Assembly (NCBI GenBank): GCA_902826945.1
Contig: CADEGS010000009.1
Coordinates: forward strand, 1 to 18,683
Direction of reading: 5' to 3'
Length of the DNA: 18,683 nucleotides
Origin: an uncultured bacterium
GTDB taxonomy: Bacteria > Planctomycetota > UBA1135 > GCA-002686595
The notes under the pieces are model-generated. The model saw nothing but the letters and a program-made list of their open reading frames with translations, ran no database searches and was not told the origin of the DNA. Positions 1 to 11,021 of this stretch are shown in pieces; positions within the stretch are counted from its first letter, which is position 1; every line of letters begins with the position of its first letter. The translations under genes were made by a program, and so were the position numbers.

Positions 1-1830
1 CGCCTGCTCGTCTTGCTCGCGCTCCTGCACGGGATCCTGACCGTGGTGGGTCCGCGCGCGTCGGCCGCGCGCTCCGACGCCGCGGCCGCAGGGAGCGTCG
101 CGGGCCGGCTCGTCGGCGACGGCGGCGCGCTGCGCGCGAACGTGGCGTTCGTCTGGCGCGAGGGCGGGGAGCTCGCGAGCGAGGTGACCTCCAGCCGCGC
201 CGACGGCTCGTTCCGGATCGCCGCCCCGCGCGACCGGGTCGGGGCGCTGTACGCGTGGCGCGCCGCCTGGGGCTCCAGCCGCGGCGCGAGCACGCTGGCG
301 CAGCCGGTGCGCGCGGACGGGAGCGAGCGCACGCTGGTCCTCGGCCTGCCGCGCCGCGTGCGGCTCGTGGTGACCGATCCCCTCGGCACGCCGGTGCCCG
401 TGTTCGGCGCGCACGTGGACCTCGCGCTGCTCGAGGGCTGGTGGCCGCTGCCCGGCATGGATCTCGGCGCGTCGCAGGGGCGCGCGGGCACGCTCGACGT
501 GCCGCAGGTGCCCTTCCGGCTGCGCGTGTGGGCGCGCGGGTACGAGGACCGCACGTTCGCCTTCGACGAGCCGACGGCGATCGGCGCCGAGCTGGCGCTC
601 GCGCTCGAGCCGGTGCGGCGCGTCGAGGGCGTCGTGTGGCACGGGGCGCGCGCGGTCGCCGGAGCGACGGTGCGCCTCCAGGAGGAAGGCGAGCCGTGCG
701 ACGGCGAGCAGCGGCTGGACGGCATGCGCTGCTCGCGTCCGTCCTTCCTCGGGGCGACGACGGACGAGGAGGGCCGCTTCTCGATCCCCGTCCCGAGCGC
801 CGGGCGCTACGCGCTGCGCGCGTTCCACGCACCGGAGGGACAGGCAGCGCTCGGGCCGCTCGTGCTCGACGAGCGCACGCCGCGCACCGGGCTCTCGGTC
901 GCGCTCGACCGGCCGCTCGGGGCGATCGAGGGCCGCGTCCTCCTGCCCGAGGGCCGCACGGTGGCGGAGGCTCGCCTGCGGCTCGTCGGGCCGGGCACGC
1001 TCCTCGTCGACCTCGCCGACGACGGACGCTTCGCCGTCCTGGGGCTGGCGGAGGGCACGTGGTCGCTCGGCGTCGCCGCGCGGAACGAGGAGAGCTCGCT
1101 CGACCCCGGCACCCTGTGCCCGCCCGGCTGGCACGACGCCGACGTCCCGCCGGAGTGGGTCGCGTGCGACGTCTCCGCGATCGTGCGCCTGGCGCCCGGC
1201 GCGCGCGAGAGCGTGACGCTCGACCTGCGCGAGCCGCCGACGAGCCGCATCGAAGGCCTGGTCCGCGTCACGGGTCCGGACGGAGAGCCGCTGGTCCTGC
1301 ACGCGAAGGCCCCCTGGGGCCACGAGAGGAACTTCGGCTGGAGCCCGTACTGCCACGCGCTGCTCGAGCCGTGGGAGGATCTCGGCCTCGCCGAGCGCAC
1401 GTGGCTGGCGCGCGCGCCTCTGGTGGACGGCGGCTTCGCGATCGGCGTGGACCGCTCGTCCTCGTGCCTGCTGCGCGTCGTGCTGCAGCTCCCGGGGAGG
1501 ATCGAGTGGGAGGTGCTGGAGCGCGTCGAGGCCGCGACGGGCGTGCAGCCCTGGTCGTTCACGGCGGCGAGCGGCGCGCTCGTCGTGCGCGGGGCGGACG
1601 AGGCGAATCGTGCCCTTTCCTCCCGGCTGCGCTGGCGCTGGCGCGGCGCGGACGGGCGCAGCGTGTGGGTGACGTCCTTCGCTCCGAAGGCCGAGCCGGG
1701 CGGCTCCATCCGCTTCGCCTGCGTGCCCGCGGGCCTGGGCGAGCTCGTGGCGGACGGCGCGGAGCGCCGCGTGCTCCTGCGCGCGAACGTCGCCCCGCTC
1801 GGCGAGACGACGGTCGAGCTGCCGCGCTGA
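1..1830 (+). CDS. Secreted carboxypeptidase-regulatory-like multidomain protein (5' end outside window)
   Basis: The frame is open from base 1, and its first codons encode a hydrophobic run (RLLVLLALLHGILTVV) followed by an Ala-rich ASA-A site. This reads as the end of a Sec signal peptide whose start codon lies left of the window; a TTG at 13 is possible but less likely. The remaining ~600 residues hold about five beta-sandwich modules of the carboxypeptidase-regulatory-like (CarboxypepD_reg) type. The clearest begin near GRLVGDGG, VEGVVWHG, IEGRVLLPEG and IEGLVRVTG, each followed by a DGxF or EEGRFS turn. Cys occurs in small clusters (GEPCDG..MRCSRP and LCPPGW..WVACDV) that could form disulfides outside the cytoplasm. 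No catalytic motif is visible, so a structural or adhesive surface role is inferred. Such large modular proteins are frequent in Planctomycetota and Myxococcota. The specific function is unknown. Confidence 0.75.
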   Translation, partial: RLLVLLALLHGILTVVGPRASAARSDAAAAGSVAGRLVGDGGALRANVAFVWREGGELASEVTSSRADGSFRIAAPRDRVGALYAWRAAWGSSRGASTLAQPVRADGSERTLVLGLPRRVRLVVTDPLGTPVPVFGAHVDLALLEGWWPLPGMDLGASQGRAGTLDVPQVPFRLRVWARGYEDRTFAFDEPTAIGAELALALEPVRRVEGVVWHGARAVAGATVRLQEEGEPCDGEQRLDGMRCSRPSFLGATTDEEGRFSIPVPSAGRYALRAFHAPEGQAALGPLVLDERTPRTGLSVALDRPLGAIEGRVLLPEGRTVAEARLRLVGPGTLLVDLADDGRFAVLGLAEGTWSLGVAARNEESSLDPGTLCPPGWHDADVPPEWVACDVSAIVRLAPGARESVTLDLREPPTSRIEGLVRVTGPDGEPLVLHAKAPWGHERNFGWSPYCHALLEPWEDLGLAERTWLARAPLVDGGFAIGVDRSSSCLLRVVLQLPGRIEWEVLERVEAATGVQPWSFTAASGALVVRGADEANRALSSRLRWRWRGADGRSVWVTSFAPKAEPGGSIRFACVPAGLGELVADGAERRVLLRANVAPLGETTVELPR

Positions 1831-1872
1831 CGCGGCGCCTCGCTCCGCAGCAGCCAGAGCGGCGGGCAGCGT

Positions 1873-1893
1873 GACCTCGAGCAGCTCGAGGTC
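1873..1893. terminator. Perfect hairpin between convergent genes
   Basis: A perfect inverted repeat with 9-bp arms (GACCTCGAG and CTCGAGGTC) flanks a CAG loop. It lies between the convergent stops at 1830 and 1912. There is no U-tract on either strand, so a factor-independent terminator is not certain. Position and symmetry fit a bidirectional terminator or transcript-end stabiliser. Confidence 0.45.
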
Positions 1894-1911
1894 GGCGGCG
1901 CTCCGGTCGCG

Positions 1912-2730
1912 TCAGAAGAGCCACGAGATGCCGAACGCGGCGACGACGTCCGCGGCGTCGTCGTCGAGCCCGAAGTCCGCCGAGAGGTCGAGCTGCAGGC
2001 GGTCGAGCGGCTGCCACACGAGGCCCGCGCCGAGGTAGGCCTGGCCGGCGACGTGGCGCAGGCCGGGGAAGAGCGTGCCCTCGGCGTAAGCGCTCCAGCG
2101 CGCGGCGAGCGGGTGCGAGACGAGCGCGGCCAGCGTGGCGGCGGTCGCGTCGGGGGCGTCGTCCGCGGGCAGGTGCGAGACGCCGGCCAGCGTCTGCAGC
2201 CAGAACGCCGAGCCCAGATCGCGCCCGTGCGCGAGGAAGGCCGAGAGGCCGGGGTCGCCGGACGTGAAGCCGTCCTCGCCGCTGGGCAGCCGCAGCGAGC
2301 CGAGCAGCGCCAACGGTCCGCCCGCGAGCGGCTCGAGCGCCAGCTTCGCGCCGAGCTCGACGTCGCCGAAGCCCTCGTCCTGCGCGACGCCCGGGCCGCG
2401 CTCGTCGCGCACGTCGGTCCAGGTCGGTAGGGTCGCGCGCAGCTCGACGCGCTCGCTCAGCCCGTAGCGCACGGCGACGGGCAGGCTCCAGGCGCGCAGC
2501 TCGTCGCCCGCGTCGCGCGTCACGCTCAGCGCCGGCAGGCCGGCCTCGACCTGCAGGTGCTCGGGCGGGACGAGCGTGGGAGCGAAGAGGAAGCCCGGAC
2601 GGTCGGTCGAGATCGGCGGGACATCGCCGCCGCCGGGCGCCGTGCAACCGGATGCCGCAGCGCACAGGAGCGCCGGCGCGAAGGGTCCGAGAGGATTGCG
2701 GGGAACCTTTCCGCGGCGAGAGGTGCTCAT
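1912..2730 (-). CDS. Outer membrane beta-barrel protein, TDRP-motif transporter family (MetA-pathway-like)
   Basis: This 272-residue protein starts with a basic, then hydrophobic leader (FAPALLCAAASGC). The leader could be cut by signal peptidase I or, at ASGC, by the lipoprotein peptidase. The mature part opens with STDRPGFLFAPTLVPP, matching the TDRP...VPPG signature of the transporter/MetA-pathway-of-phenol-degradation family (PF13557-like). Alternating amphipathic strands follow (RYGLSERVELRATLP, GFGDVELGAKLAL, QAYLGAGLVW, LQLDLSADFGL). The last residue is Phe, the usual C-terminal signature of Gram-negative outer membrane barrels. The family is poorly characterised; members are often annotated as putative outer membrane transporters without a known substrate. 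The gene is divergent from the kdp operon across about 200 bp. Its start is the only in-frame ATG that places the leader correctly. I see no strong Shine-Dalgarno site ahead of it. Confidence 0.7.
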   Translation of the reverse strand: MSTSRRGKVPRNPLGPFAPALLCAAASGCTAPGGGDVPPISTDRPGFLFAPTLVPPEHLQVEAGLPALSVTRDAGDELRAWSLPVAVRYGLSERVELRATLPTWTDVRDERGPGVAQDEGFGDVELGAKLALEPLAGGPLALLGSLRLPSGEDGFTSGDPGLSAFLAHGRDLGSAFWLQTLAGVSHLPADDAPDATAATLAALVSHPLAARWSAYAEGTLFPGLRHVAGQAYLGAGLVWQPLDRLQLDLSADFGLDDDAADVVAAFGISWLF

Positions 2731-2779
2731 GCCGGCATCGTCGTCACTCGACTAGGAGGGCGACAGGCGTGCAGGGCGC

Positions 2780-2801
2780 ATTTAGCGCATTCTCAGCGCG
2801 T
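2780..2801 (+). promoter_or_regulatory. Distal 11-bp tandem repeat pair, candidate KdpE operator
   Basis: Two adjacent 11-mers, ATTTAGCGCAT and TCTCAGCGCGT, share the TNAGCGC core (T-T or T-C before AGCGC) with exactly 11 bp between the two AGCGC positions (2784 and 2795). Tandem half-sites at 11-bp pitch are the known binding mode of OmpR/PhoB-family regulators, to which KdpE belongs. Assignment to KdpE is inferred from position ahead of kdpF. Confidence 0.45.
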
Positions 2802-2832
2802 GCCGGGGTCGCGCTGCGCGGGTGGCGAGCCT

Positions 2833-2854
2833 TCTTAGCGCGTCCTTAGCGGGT
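2833..2854 (+). promoter_or_regulatory. Proximal 11-bp tandem repeat pair, candidate KdpE operator
   Basis: TCTTAGCGCGT is followed directly by CCTTAGCGGGT, again with 11 bp between the AGCG cores (2837 and 2848). The first copy differs from the second copy of the distal pair by one base. The two pairs are 42 bp apart, core to core (2795 to 2837), about four helical turns. They would therefore sit on the same DNA face. The pair ends 77 bp before the kdpF start. Confidence 0.5.
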
Positions 2855-2860
2855 AGCGGG

Positions 2861-2880
2861 CGTACGTTCCCGTCGTACGT
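2861..2880. repeat. CGTACGT direct repeat in the kdp leader
   Basis: CGTACGT occurs at 2861-2867 and 2874-2880 with a 6-bp spacer. Because CGTACG is self-complementary, the pair can also be read as an inverted repeat. It lies just downstream of the proximal 11-bp repeats, where the kdp promoter or 5' leader should be. I cannot assign a role. Confidence 0.3.
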
Positions 2881-2931
2881 GCTGCCTGCGCTGCAGGCCG
2901 TGCCGACCGCAACGGCTCGTCGAGTTCTCGA

Positions 2932-3021
2932 ATGACTGCTGTCCACTGGCTGGGCCTCGCCCTCACGCTCCTGCTCCTCCTCTACCTCCTCGTGGCGCTC
3001 GTGTGGCCGGAGAGGTTCTGA
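2932..3021 (+). CDS. kdpF: KdpF, small subunit of the K+-transporting ATPase
   Basis: This 29-residue ORF encodes one transmembrane helix ([17 protein letters not shown]) ending in VWPERF. That matches the KdpF pattern of a single helix with a YLVxAL core and an (A/P)E(R/A)F tail. KdpF is known to stabilise the KdpABC complex in the membrane. The stop TGA (3019-3021) lies 1 nt before the kdpB GTG start, and the last codons carry the kdpB ribosome-binding site, so the two are translationally linked. No strong Shine-Dalgarno site precedes the ATG. Its identity is supported by length, tail and neighbours. Confidence 0.9.
   Translation: MTAVHWLGLALTLLLLLYLLVALVWPERF
3009..3015 (+). promoter_or_regulatory. 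kdpB ribosome-binding site inside kdpF
   Basis: GGAGAGG lies 7 nt ahead of a GTG codon at 3023 and inside the last codons of kdpF. It supports GTG 3023 as the kdpB start. Confidence 0.6.
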
Positions 3022-3022
3022 C

Positions 3023-5107
<2,085 letters not shown>

Positions 5108-5122
5108 GGCACGAGGCCTGCG

Positions 5123-5215
5123 ATGACGAACCTCCTCTACCTGCTCCTGGGCCTGGCGACCTTCGTCCTGCTCGTGATCCTGGCGCTCGTGCTCGAGCGG
5201 CCGCAGGAGGACTGA
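5123..5215 (+). CDS. KdpF-sized single-helix membrane micro-protein between kdpB and kdpA
   Basis: This ORF of 30 residues has an ATG start preceded by ACGAGG at 6-nt spacing. It encodes one hydrophobic helix (LLYLLLGLATFVLLVILALV) followed by an acidic tail, LERPQED. It begins 15 nt after the kdpB stop and ends 3 nt before the kdpA start. Its final codons contain the kdpA ribosome-binding site. Length and topology match KdpF, but the tail is not the usual ER/EAF, and a genuine kdpF already sits ahead of kdpB. It may be a second KdpF-like subunit, a separate small regulator of the pump, or partly a translational-coupling leader for kdpA. Its place in the operon, start signal and composition argue that it is expressed; the function is inference. 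Confidence 0.75.
   Translation: MTNLLYLLLGLATFVLLVILALVLERPQED
5205..5211 (+). promoter_or_regulatory. Strong kdpA ribosome-binding site within the preceding micro-ORF
   Basis: AGGAGGA, a near-perfect Shine-Dalgarno sequence, overlaps the Gln-Glu-Asp codons of the micro-ORF and lies 7 nt before the kdpA ATG. It fixes the kdpA start and couples its translation to the micro-ORF. Confidence 0.75.
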
Positions 5216-5218
5216 ACC

Positions 5219-6907
5219 ATGGAAACCCTCTGGCTCGTGATCGCGATCGTCGGCGGCAGCGCGCTCCTCTCCTGGCCGCTGGGCCGCTACCTGCGCTGGG
5301 CCATGGACCCGGACGCGAGCTGCGGAGCGCGGCGGGCGCGGCTGGAGGCGCTGATGGAGCGCGTCTCCGGGCCCTTCGGCGCGGCGCAGCAGGGCTGGAA
5401 GGCCTACGCGCTCTCCCTATTGGCGTTCAACGCCGTGCTCTTCGCCGTCAGCTTCGCCTTCCTGGCGCTCCAGCAGCACCTGCCGCTGAACCCCGACGGC
5501 AAGGGCGCGCTCGAGGGCAGCCTGCTCTTCAACACCGCGGCCTCGTTCACCACGAACACGAACCTGCAGCACTACTCGGGCGAGGTCTCGCTGAGCGCCT
5601 TCTCGCAGCTCTTCGCCCTGATGTGGCTGCAGTTCGTGTCGGCCGCGACCGGCCTTGCGGCGCTGGCGGCGCTGGCGCGCGCCCTGGCGGGCCGGCGCGA
5701 GATGGGGAACTTCTTCATCGACCTGCAGCGCGCCGCGTTCCTGGTGCTCTTGCCGCTGGCGCTCATCGTGGCGGTGATCCTGGTGCTGCTCGGGGTGCCG
5801 ATGACGCTGTCGGGTGCGGCGCACGCCACCACGCTCGAGGGCGTGGCGCAGACGATCGCGCGCGGCCCGGTGGCGGCTTTCCTCGCCATCAAGCAGCTCG
5901 GCACGAACGGCGGCGGCTTCTTCGGCCCCAACAGCACCCACCCGTTCGAGAACCCGAGCTTCTGGACGAACGCGATGTCGATGGCCGCGATCCTCCTGGT
6001 CCCGATGGCGAGCGTGTGGATGTTCGGCCGCATCGTGGGCCGGCCGCGGCACGCCGCGACGATCTTCGCCGTGATGCTCGCGCTCCTGTGCGCGAAGATC
6101 GGCGGCGCGGTGTGGTTCGAGTCCGCGCCGACCCGGGCCTTCGCCGGCCTGGAGGCGATCGAGCAGACCGGCGGCAACCTGGAGGGGAAGGAGCTGCGCT
6201 TCGGCGCTGCCGAGGGCAGCGGGCCCTTGTGGGGCGTGCTCACGACCTCGACCAGCAACGGCTCCGTCGGCGCCATGCACGACAGCCTGAACCCCATGAC
6301 CGGGCTGATGCCGCTCCTCGGCATGTGGCTCAACGCCACCTTCGGCGGGGTGGGCGTCGGCATGATCAACATGTTCGTCTACATCGTGCTGGCCGTGTTC
6401 CTGGCCGGCATGATGGTGGGGCGCACGCCGGAGTACCTGAACCGCCGCATCGAGGCGCGCGAGATGAAGCTCGCCATCCTGACCGTGTTCGTGCACGGCC
6501 TGCTCATCCTGGTGCCCACGGCGCTCTTCGCGGTCACCTCCTGGGGCCGCGACACGCTCGCCAACCACGGCCCGCACGGCTTCAGCGAGATCCTCTACGA
6601 GTTCAGCTCGGCGAGCGCGAACAACGGCTCGGGCTTCGAGGGCCTGGGCGACAACACCGTCCCCTGGAACGTCGCCACGGGGCTCGTGATGCTCCTGAAC
6701 CGCTACGTCCCGATCCTCCTGCCGCTGGCCATCGCCGGCTCGCTGGCCGCCAAGCGCCGCACGGCCCAGACGGCCGGCACGCTGAGCGTGCAGGACGCGA
6801 CCTTCGGCGTGATGCTCGTGGGCACGATCCTGCTGATCGGCGCGCTGACGTTCTTCCCGGCGGCGGCCCTGGGGCCGATCGCCGAGCACTTCCTCTTCCT
6901 CTCCTGA
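5219..6907 (+). CDS. kdpA: KdpA, K+-binding and translocating subunit
   Basis: KdpA forms the K+ selectivity path of the Kdp pump and is related to KtrB/TrkH-type channel proteins. The 562-residue product (E. coli: 557) contains all four pore-loop signatures. They are SFTTNTNLQHY near residue 110, GTNGGGFFGPNSTHPFENP near 227, TSTSNGSVGAMHDSLNPMTG near 342 and ASANNGSGFEGLGDN near 465. About ten hydrophobic segments surround them. The ATG is chosen because of the AGGAGGA site 7 nt upstream. The gene follows the micro-ORF with a 3-nt gap and precedes kdpC. No key residue appears to be lost. Confidence 0.97.
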   Translation: METLWLVIAIVGGSALLSWPLGRYLRWAMDPDASCGARRARLEALMERVSGPFGAAQQGWKAYALSLLAFNAVLFAVSFAFLALQQHLPLNPDGKGALEGSLLFNTAASFTTNTNLQHYSGEVSLSAFSQLFALMWLQFVSAATGLAALAALARALAGRREMGNFFIDLQRAAFLVLLPLALIVAVILVLLGVPMTLSGAAHATTLEGVAQTIARGPVAAFLAIKQLGTNGGGFFGPNSTHPFENPSFWTNAMSMAAILLVPMASVWMFGRIVGRPRHAATIFAVMLALLCAKIGGAVWFESAPTRAFAGLEAIEQTGGNLEGKELRFGAAEGSGPLWGVLTTSTSNGSVGAMHDSLNPMTGLMPLLGMWLNATFGGVGVGMINMFVYIVLAVFLAGMMVGRTPEYLNRRIEAREMKLAILTVFVHGLLILVPTALFAVTSWGRDTLANHGPHGFSEILYEFSSASANNGSGFEGLGDNTVPWNVATGLVMLLNRYVPILLPLAIAGSLAAKRRTAQTAGTLSVQDATFGVMLVGTILLIGALTFFPAAALGPIAEHFLFLS

Positions 6908-6926
6908 TGCCCCCCGAGGTCGATCC

Positions 6927-7499
6927 ATGAGAGCCCTCCTCGCGAGCTTGCGCGTCGTGGCCGCGACGCTCGCCGTGTGCGTCGTGGGGTACACGTCCCT
7001 GATCCTGGCCGTCGCCCAGGTCTTCGTGCCGGCGAGCGCGAGCGGCTCGCTGGTCACCGGCCCGGACGGCGCGATCGTCGGCAGCGCCCTGATCGCGCAG
7101 GCCTTCACGCGTCCGGAGTACGTCTGGCCGCGCCCCTCCGCCGTCGACTACGACGCAGCCGGAGCGGGCGGCAGCAACAAGTCGCCCACCAGCCCGGAGC
7201 TGACGGAGCGTGCCATCGCGCTGATCGAGCGCTACGGCGCGACGCCCGCGCGCCCGTTGCCGCCGGAGCTCGTCACCGCGTCGGGCGGAGGCCTGGACCC
7301 GCACCTCAGCGCGCGCGCGGCGCGCTGGCAGGCGCAGCGCGTGGCCGCGGCGCGCGGCCTGCCGCTCGGGCGGGTGGAGGCCCTGATCGAGGAGCACGCC
7401 TTCGCGCCCGGCGGGGACCTGACGCCCCAGCGGCTGGTGAACGTGCTGGAGCTGAACCTGGCGCTGGACCGGGAGTCGAGCGCGCCGTCCGCGCGCTAG
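6927..7499 (+). CDS. kdpC: KdpC, accessory subunit of the K+ pump
   Basis: This 190-residue protein has the length of E. coli KdpC. One N-terminal membrane helix (residues ~8-33) is followed by a periplasmic domain with the family blocks GSALIAQAFTRPEYVWPRPS, AGGSNKSPTSPEL and ASGGGLDPHLS. KdpC is needed for assembly and affinity of the KdpFABC complex. A GAGG ribosome-binding site lies 7 nt before the ATG, and the gene begins 19 nt after kdpA. It completes the structural part of the operon. Confidence 0.96.
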   Translation: MRALLASLRVVAATLAVCVVGYTSLILAVAQVFVPASASGSLVTGPDGAIVGSALIAQAFTRPEYVWPRPSAVDYDAAGAGGSNKSPTSPELTERAIALIERYGATPARPLPPELVTASGGGLDPHLSARAARWQAQRVAAARGLPLGRVEALIEEHAFAPGGDLTPQRLVNVLELNLALDRESSAPSAR

Positions 7500-7527
7500 G
7501 GACTCCCCTTCCCGCGGCGGCCCCGCC

Positions 7528-10211
7528 ATGGCAGAAGAGCCCCGACCGAGCCCCGAGGCGATGCTCGCGCGCGCCACGGCCGAGGAGCAGACGCGGCAGC
7601 GCGGCAAGCTGACGATCTTCTTCGGCATGGCACCCGGGGTCGGCAAGACCTACGCGCTGCTCGAGAGCGCCCAGGAGCAGAAGCGCGCCGGCACGGACGT
7701 CGTCCTGGGCTGGGTCGAGACGCACGGTCGGCGCGAGACCGAGGCGCTCACGCGCGGGCTCGAGCGCCTGCCGCCGCGCGCGGTCGACTACCGCGGGCTG
7801 CGCCTGCTCGAGTTCGACCTGGACGCGGCGCTGCGGCGCAAGCCGGCGCTGATCCTGCTCGACGAGCTGGCGCACACGAACGCCGCCGGCCTGCGCCACG
7901 CGCGCCGCTGGCAGGACGCCGAGGAGCTGCTGGCGGCCGGCATCGACGTCTACACGACGCTCAACGTGCAGCACGTCGAGAGCCTCAACGACGTCGTGGC
8001 CCAGATCACCGGCGTCCTCGTGCGCGAGACCGTGCCCGACTCGATCGTGGACCAGGCGCACGAGATCGAGCTCGTCGACCTGCCGCCCGACGACCTGCTG
8101 CGTCGCCTCGAGGAGGGCAAGGTCTACGTGCCGGCGCAGGCGCGCCAGGCCATGCAGGGCTTCTTCAAGAAGGGCAACCTGCTGGCGCTGCGCGAGCTGG
8201 CGCTGCGGCGCACGGCCGAGCGCGTCGACGCGCAGGGCGCCGAGTGGCGCCGGGCGCAGGGCGTGGCGGAGCCCTGGAGCGCGCGCGAGCGCGTGCTCGT
8301 CGCCGTCGGGCCCGCGCCGAGCTCGGCCGACGTGATCCGCGCGGCCTACCGGCTGGCCGCGCGCCTGCGCGCGCCCTGGATCGCCGTCTCGGTCGAGACG
8401 CCGGCCTTCGACCAGCTCGCCGCGAGCGAGCGCGAGCGCGTCGGCGCCAACCTGACCCTGGCGCAGCGCCTGGGGGCCGAGACCGTGGTCGTGCGCGGCG
8501 AGCGCGCCGGCGAGGAGCTCCTCGCGCTGGCGCGCGAGCGCGGCGCGACCAAGATCCTGGTCGGCAAGCCCGGCGCGGCGCCCCGCTTCTGGCGCCGCTC
8601 GCGCGGTCTGGTGCCCGAGCTCGTGCGCGGCTCGGGCGCGATCGACGTGCTCGTGACCTCCGGCGAGCAGGGCCTCGGGGAGGACGAGCGCCGGCCCGCC
8701 GTGCGCCGCCCCGCGCAGCCGCGCAGCTACGCCTGGGCGACGCTCTCGGTGCTGCTGTGCTCGGCCGTGTGCTTCGCCGCCAGGCCGTTCCTCTCGCTGG
8801 CCGACCAGGCCATGGTCTACCTGCTCGGCGTGCTGGTCGTCGCCAGCCGCCTGCCGCGGCGGCCGGCGCTCGTCTCGGCCATCCTGAGCGTGCTGGCGCT
8901 CGACTTCCTCTTCGTCGCCCCGGCCTACACCCTGGCGGTCGACGAGCTGCGCTACCTCGTCACGTTCCTCGTGATGCTCGTCGTGGCGCTGCTCGTCAGC
9001 ACGTTCACCGTGCGCCTGCGCGAGCAGGCCGAGGAGGCGCGCGCGCGCGAGCGGCGCACCGCGTCGCTCTACGCCATGAGCCGGCAGTTCGTGATCGAGA
9101 CGGCCGTGGCCGAGATCGCGAGCACCGCCACGCGCCACGTCAGCGAGCTCCTGGGCGTCGAGACGGTGGTGCTGCTCGCCGACGCCTCCGGCCGCCTGGC
9201 GCCCTGCGGCGGCGCGAGCTCGCGCCTGGCGCGCTCGGAGAGCGAGCTCGCCGTCGCGCGCTGGGCCTTCGAGAACGGGCGCCTGGCCGGCCACGGCACC
9301 GACACGCTGCCCGGCGCGGAGGCGCTGTTCATCCCGCTGGTCGGCAGCGGCGGCCATCTGGGCGCGTTCGGCGTGGCGCTGGCGCGCCGCGACGTGCCGC
9401 CGACGCCCTCGGAGTGGCAGATCGTCGAGACGTTCGTGGCGCAGACGGCGCTGGCGCTCGAGCGCGCGCTGCTCGTCGAGCGCGCCGCGGCCGCGCGCGT
9501 CGCGATGGAGACCGAGCGCACGCGCAGCGCGCTGCTCTCGGCCGTCTCGCACGACGTGCGCACGCCGCTGGCCTCGATCACCGGCGCGGCCAGCACGCTG
9601 GCGGCCGAGCCCGAGCCCGCGCCGGCGGCGCGGCGCGAGCTGGTCGAGACGATCGGCGAGGAGGCGCAGCGCCTGACGCGCCTGATCTCCGACCTCCTGG
9701 ACCTGACGCGGCTCGAGTCGGGCGACCTCGAGGTGAGGAAGGAGCCCTGCCCGCTGGAGGAGATCGTCGACTCCGCCGTGCAGCGCCTGGCGAGCGAGCT
9801 CGCCGGGCGGCCGCTCGAGCGCTCGCGCCCCGAGGACGTGCTCGTGGCACCGGTCGATCCGGTGCTGCTGGAGCAGGTGCTGATCCACCTGCTCGAGAAC
9901 GCGGCCAAGTACAGCCCGGCGGGGAGCCCGATCGAGATCCGCCTGTCCGCCCAGGGGGACGAGGCGCTGATCGACGTGCTCGACCGCGGCCCGGGGCTGC
10001 CGCCCGGCGAGGAGAGCCGCGTCTTCGAGCGCTTCTACCGCGCGGCCGACGGTCACCGCGCGCTGGGCACGGGCCTGGGGCTCACGATCGCCGAGGCGAT
10101 CGTGCGCGCGCACCGCGGCAGGATCGAGGCCACGAACCGCGAGGGCGGCGGCGCGCATCTGCGCGTCGTGCTGCCGCTCGGCGAGGCGCCGCGCGCGCCG
10201 GGGGCGGCGGC

Positions 10212-10215
<4 letters not shown>
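7528..10215 (+). CDS. kdpD: KdpD, K+/turgor-responsive sensor histidine kinase
   Basis: This is a full-length 895-residue KdpD (E. coli: 894). The N-terminal KdpD domain carries a Walker A GMAPGVGKT (33-41), a Walker B LILLDELAHTN near 108-118 and the conserved TTLNVQHVESLND block. A universal-stress-protein-like domain follows (~250-370), then a four-helix DUF4118 membrane region (~400-498) and a GAF-like segment (~510-650). The HisKA motif SHDVRTPLASITG has phospho-acceptor His675. The C-terminal ATPase domain shows LLENAAKYSP, DRGPGLP and GTGLGLTIAEAIV. KdpD phosphorylates KdpE when K+ is scarce. It starts 28 nt after kdpC, and its TGA overlaps the kdpE GTG (GTGA). The ribosome-binding site is weak, suggesting read-through coupling from kdpC. 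Confidence 0.96.
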
Positions 10216-10910
<695 letters not shown>

Positions 10911-10955
10911 GCGGGGCCGGAAGGGCTGCCGGAGGGAGCCGGGGGCCTTTCCCGC

Positions 10956-10981
10956 CCGCAGGAGGCTTTTTCCTGTCGCGC
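10956..10981 (+). terminator. Possible weak kdp operon terminator
   Basis: Downstream of kdpE, CAGGAG and TTCCTG can pair around a short T-rich loop (one G-U pair), at about 10959-10975. The stem is short and there is no run of Us after it, so termination here is doubtful. Confidence 0.2.
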
Positions 10982-11021
10982 GCCGTCCCGCCCGGCAGAT
11001 CGGTGAGGCAGAGACCCGTAA

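Noticed and set aside
2731..2931. Sigma-54 or E. coli-like AT-rich KdpE site ahead of kdpF
   Set aside because: There is no GG-N10-GC element with a TGGC block and no AT-rich tract. The 11-bp TTAGCGC repeats explain the region better.
7306..10158. 950-codon antisense frame opposite kdpC/kdpD
   Set aside because: It has the same shadow composition, with no domain and no credible start signal.
10935..10980. Factor-independent terminator after kdpE
   Set aside because: The AAGG/CCTT and CAGGAG/TTCCTG pairings are short or bulged, and no U-run follows. It is kept only as a low-confidence feature.
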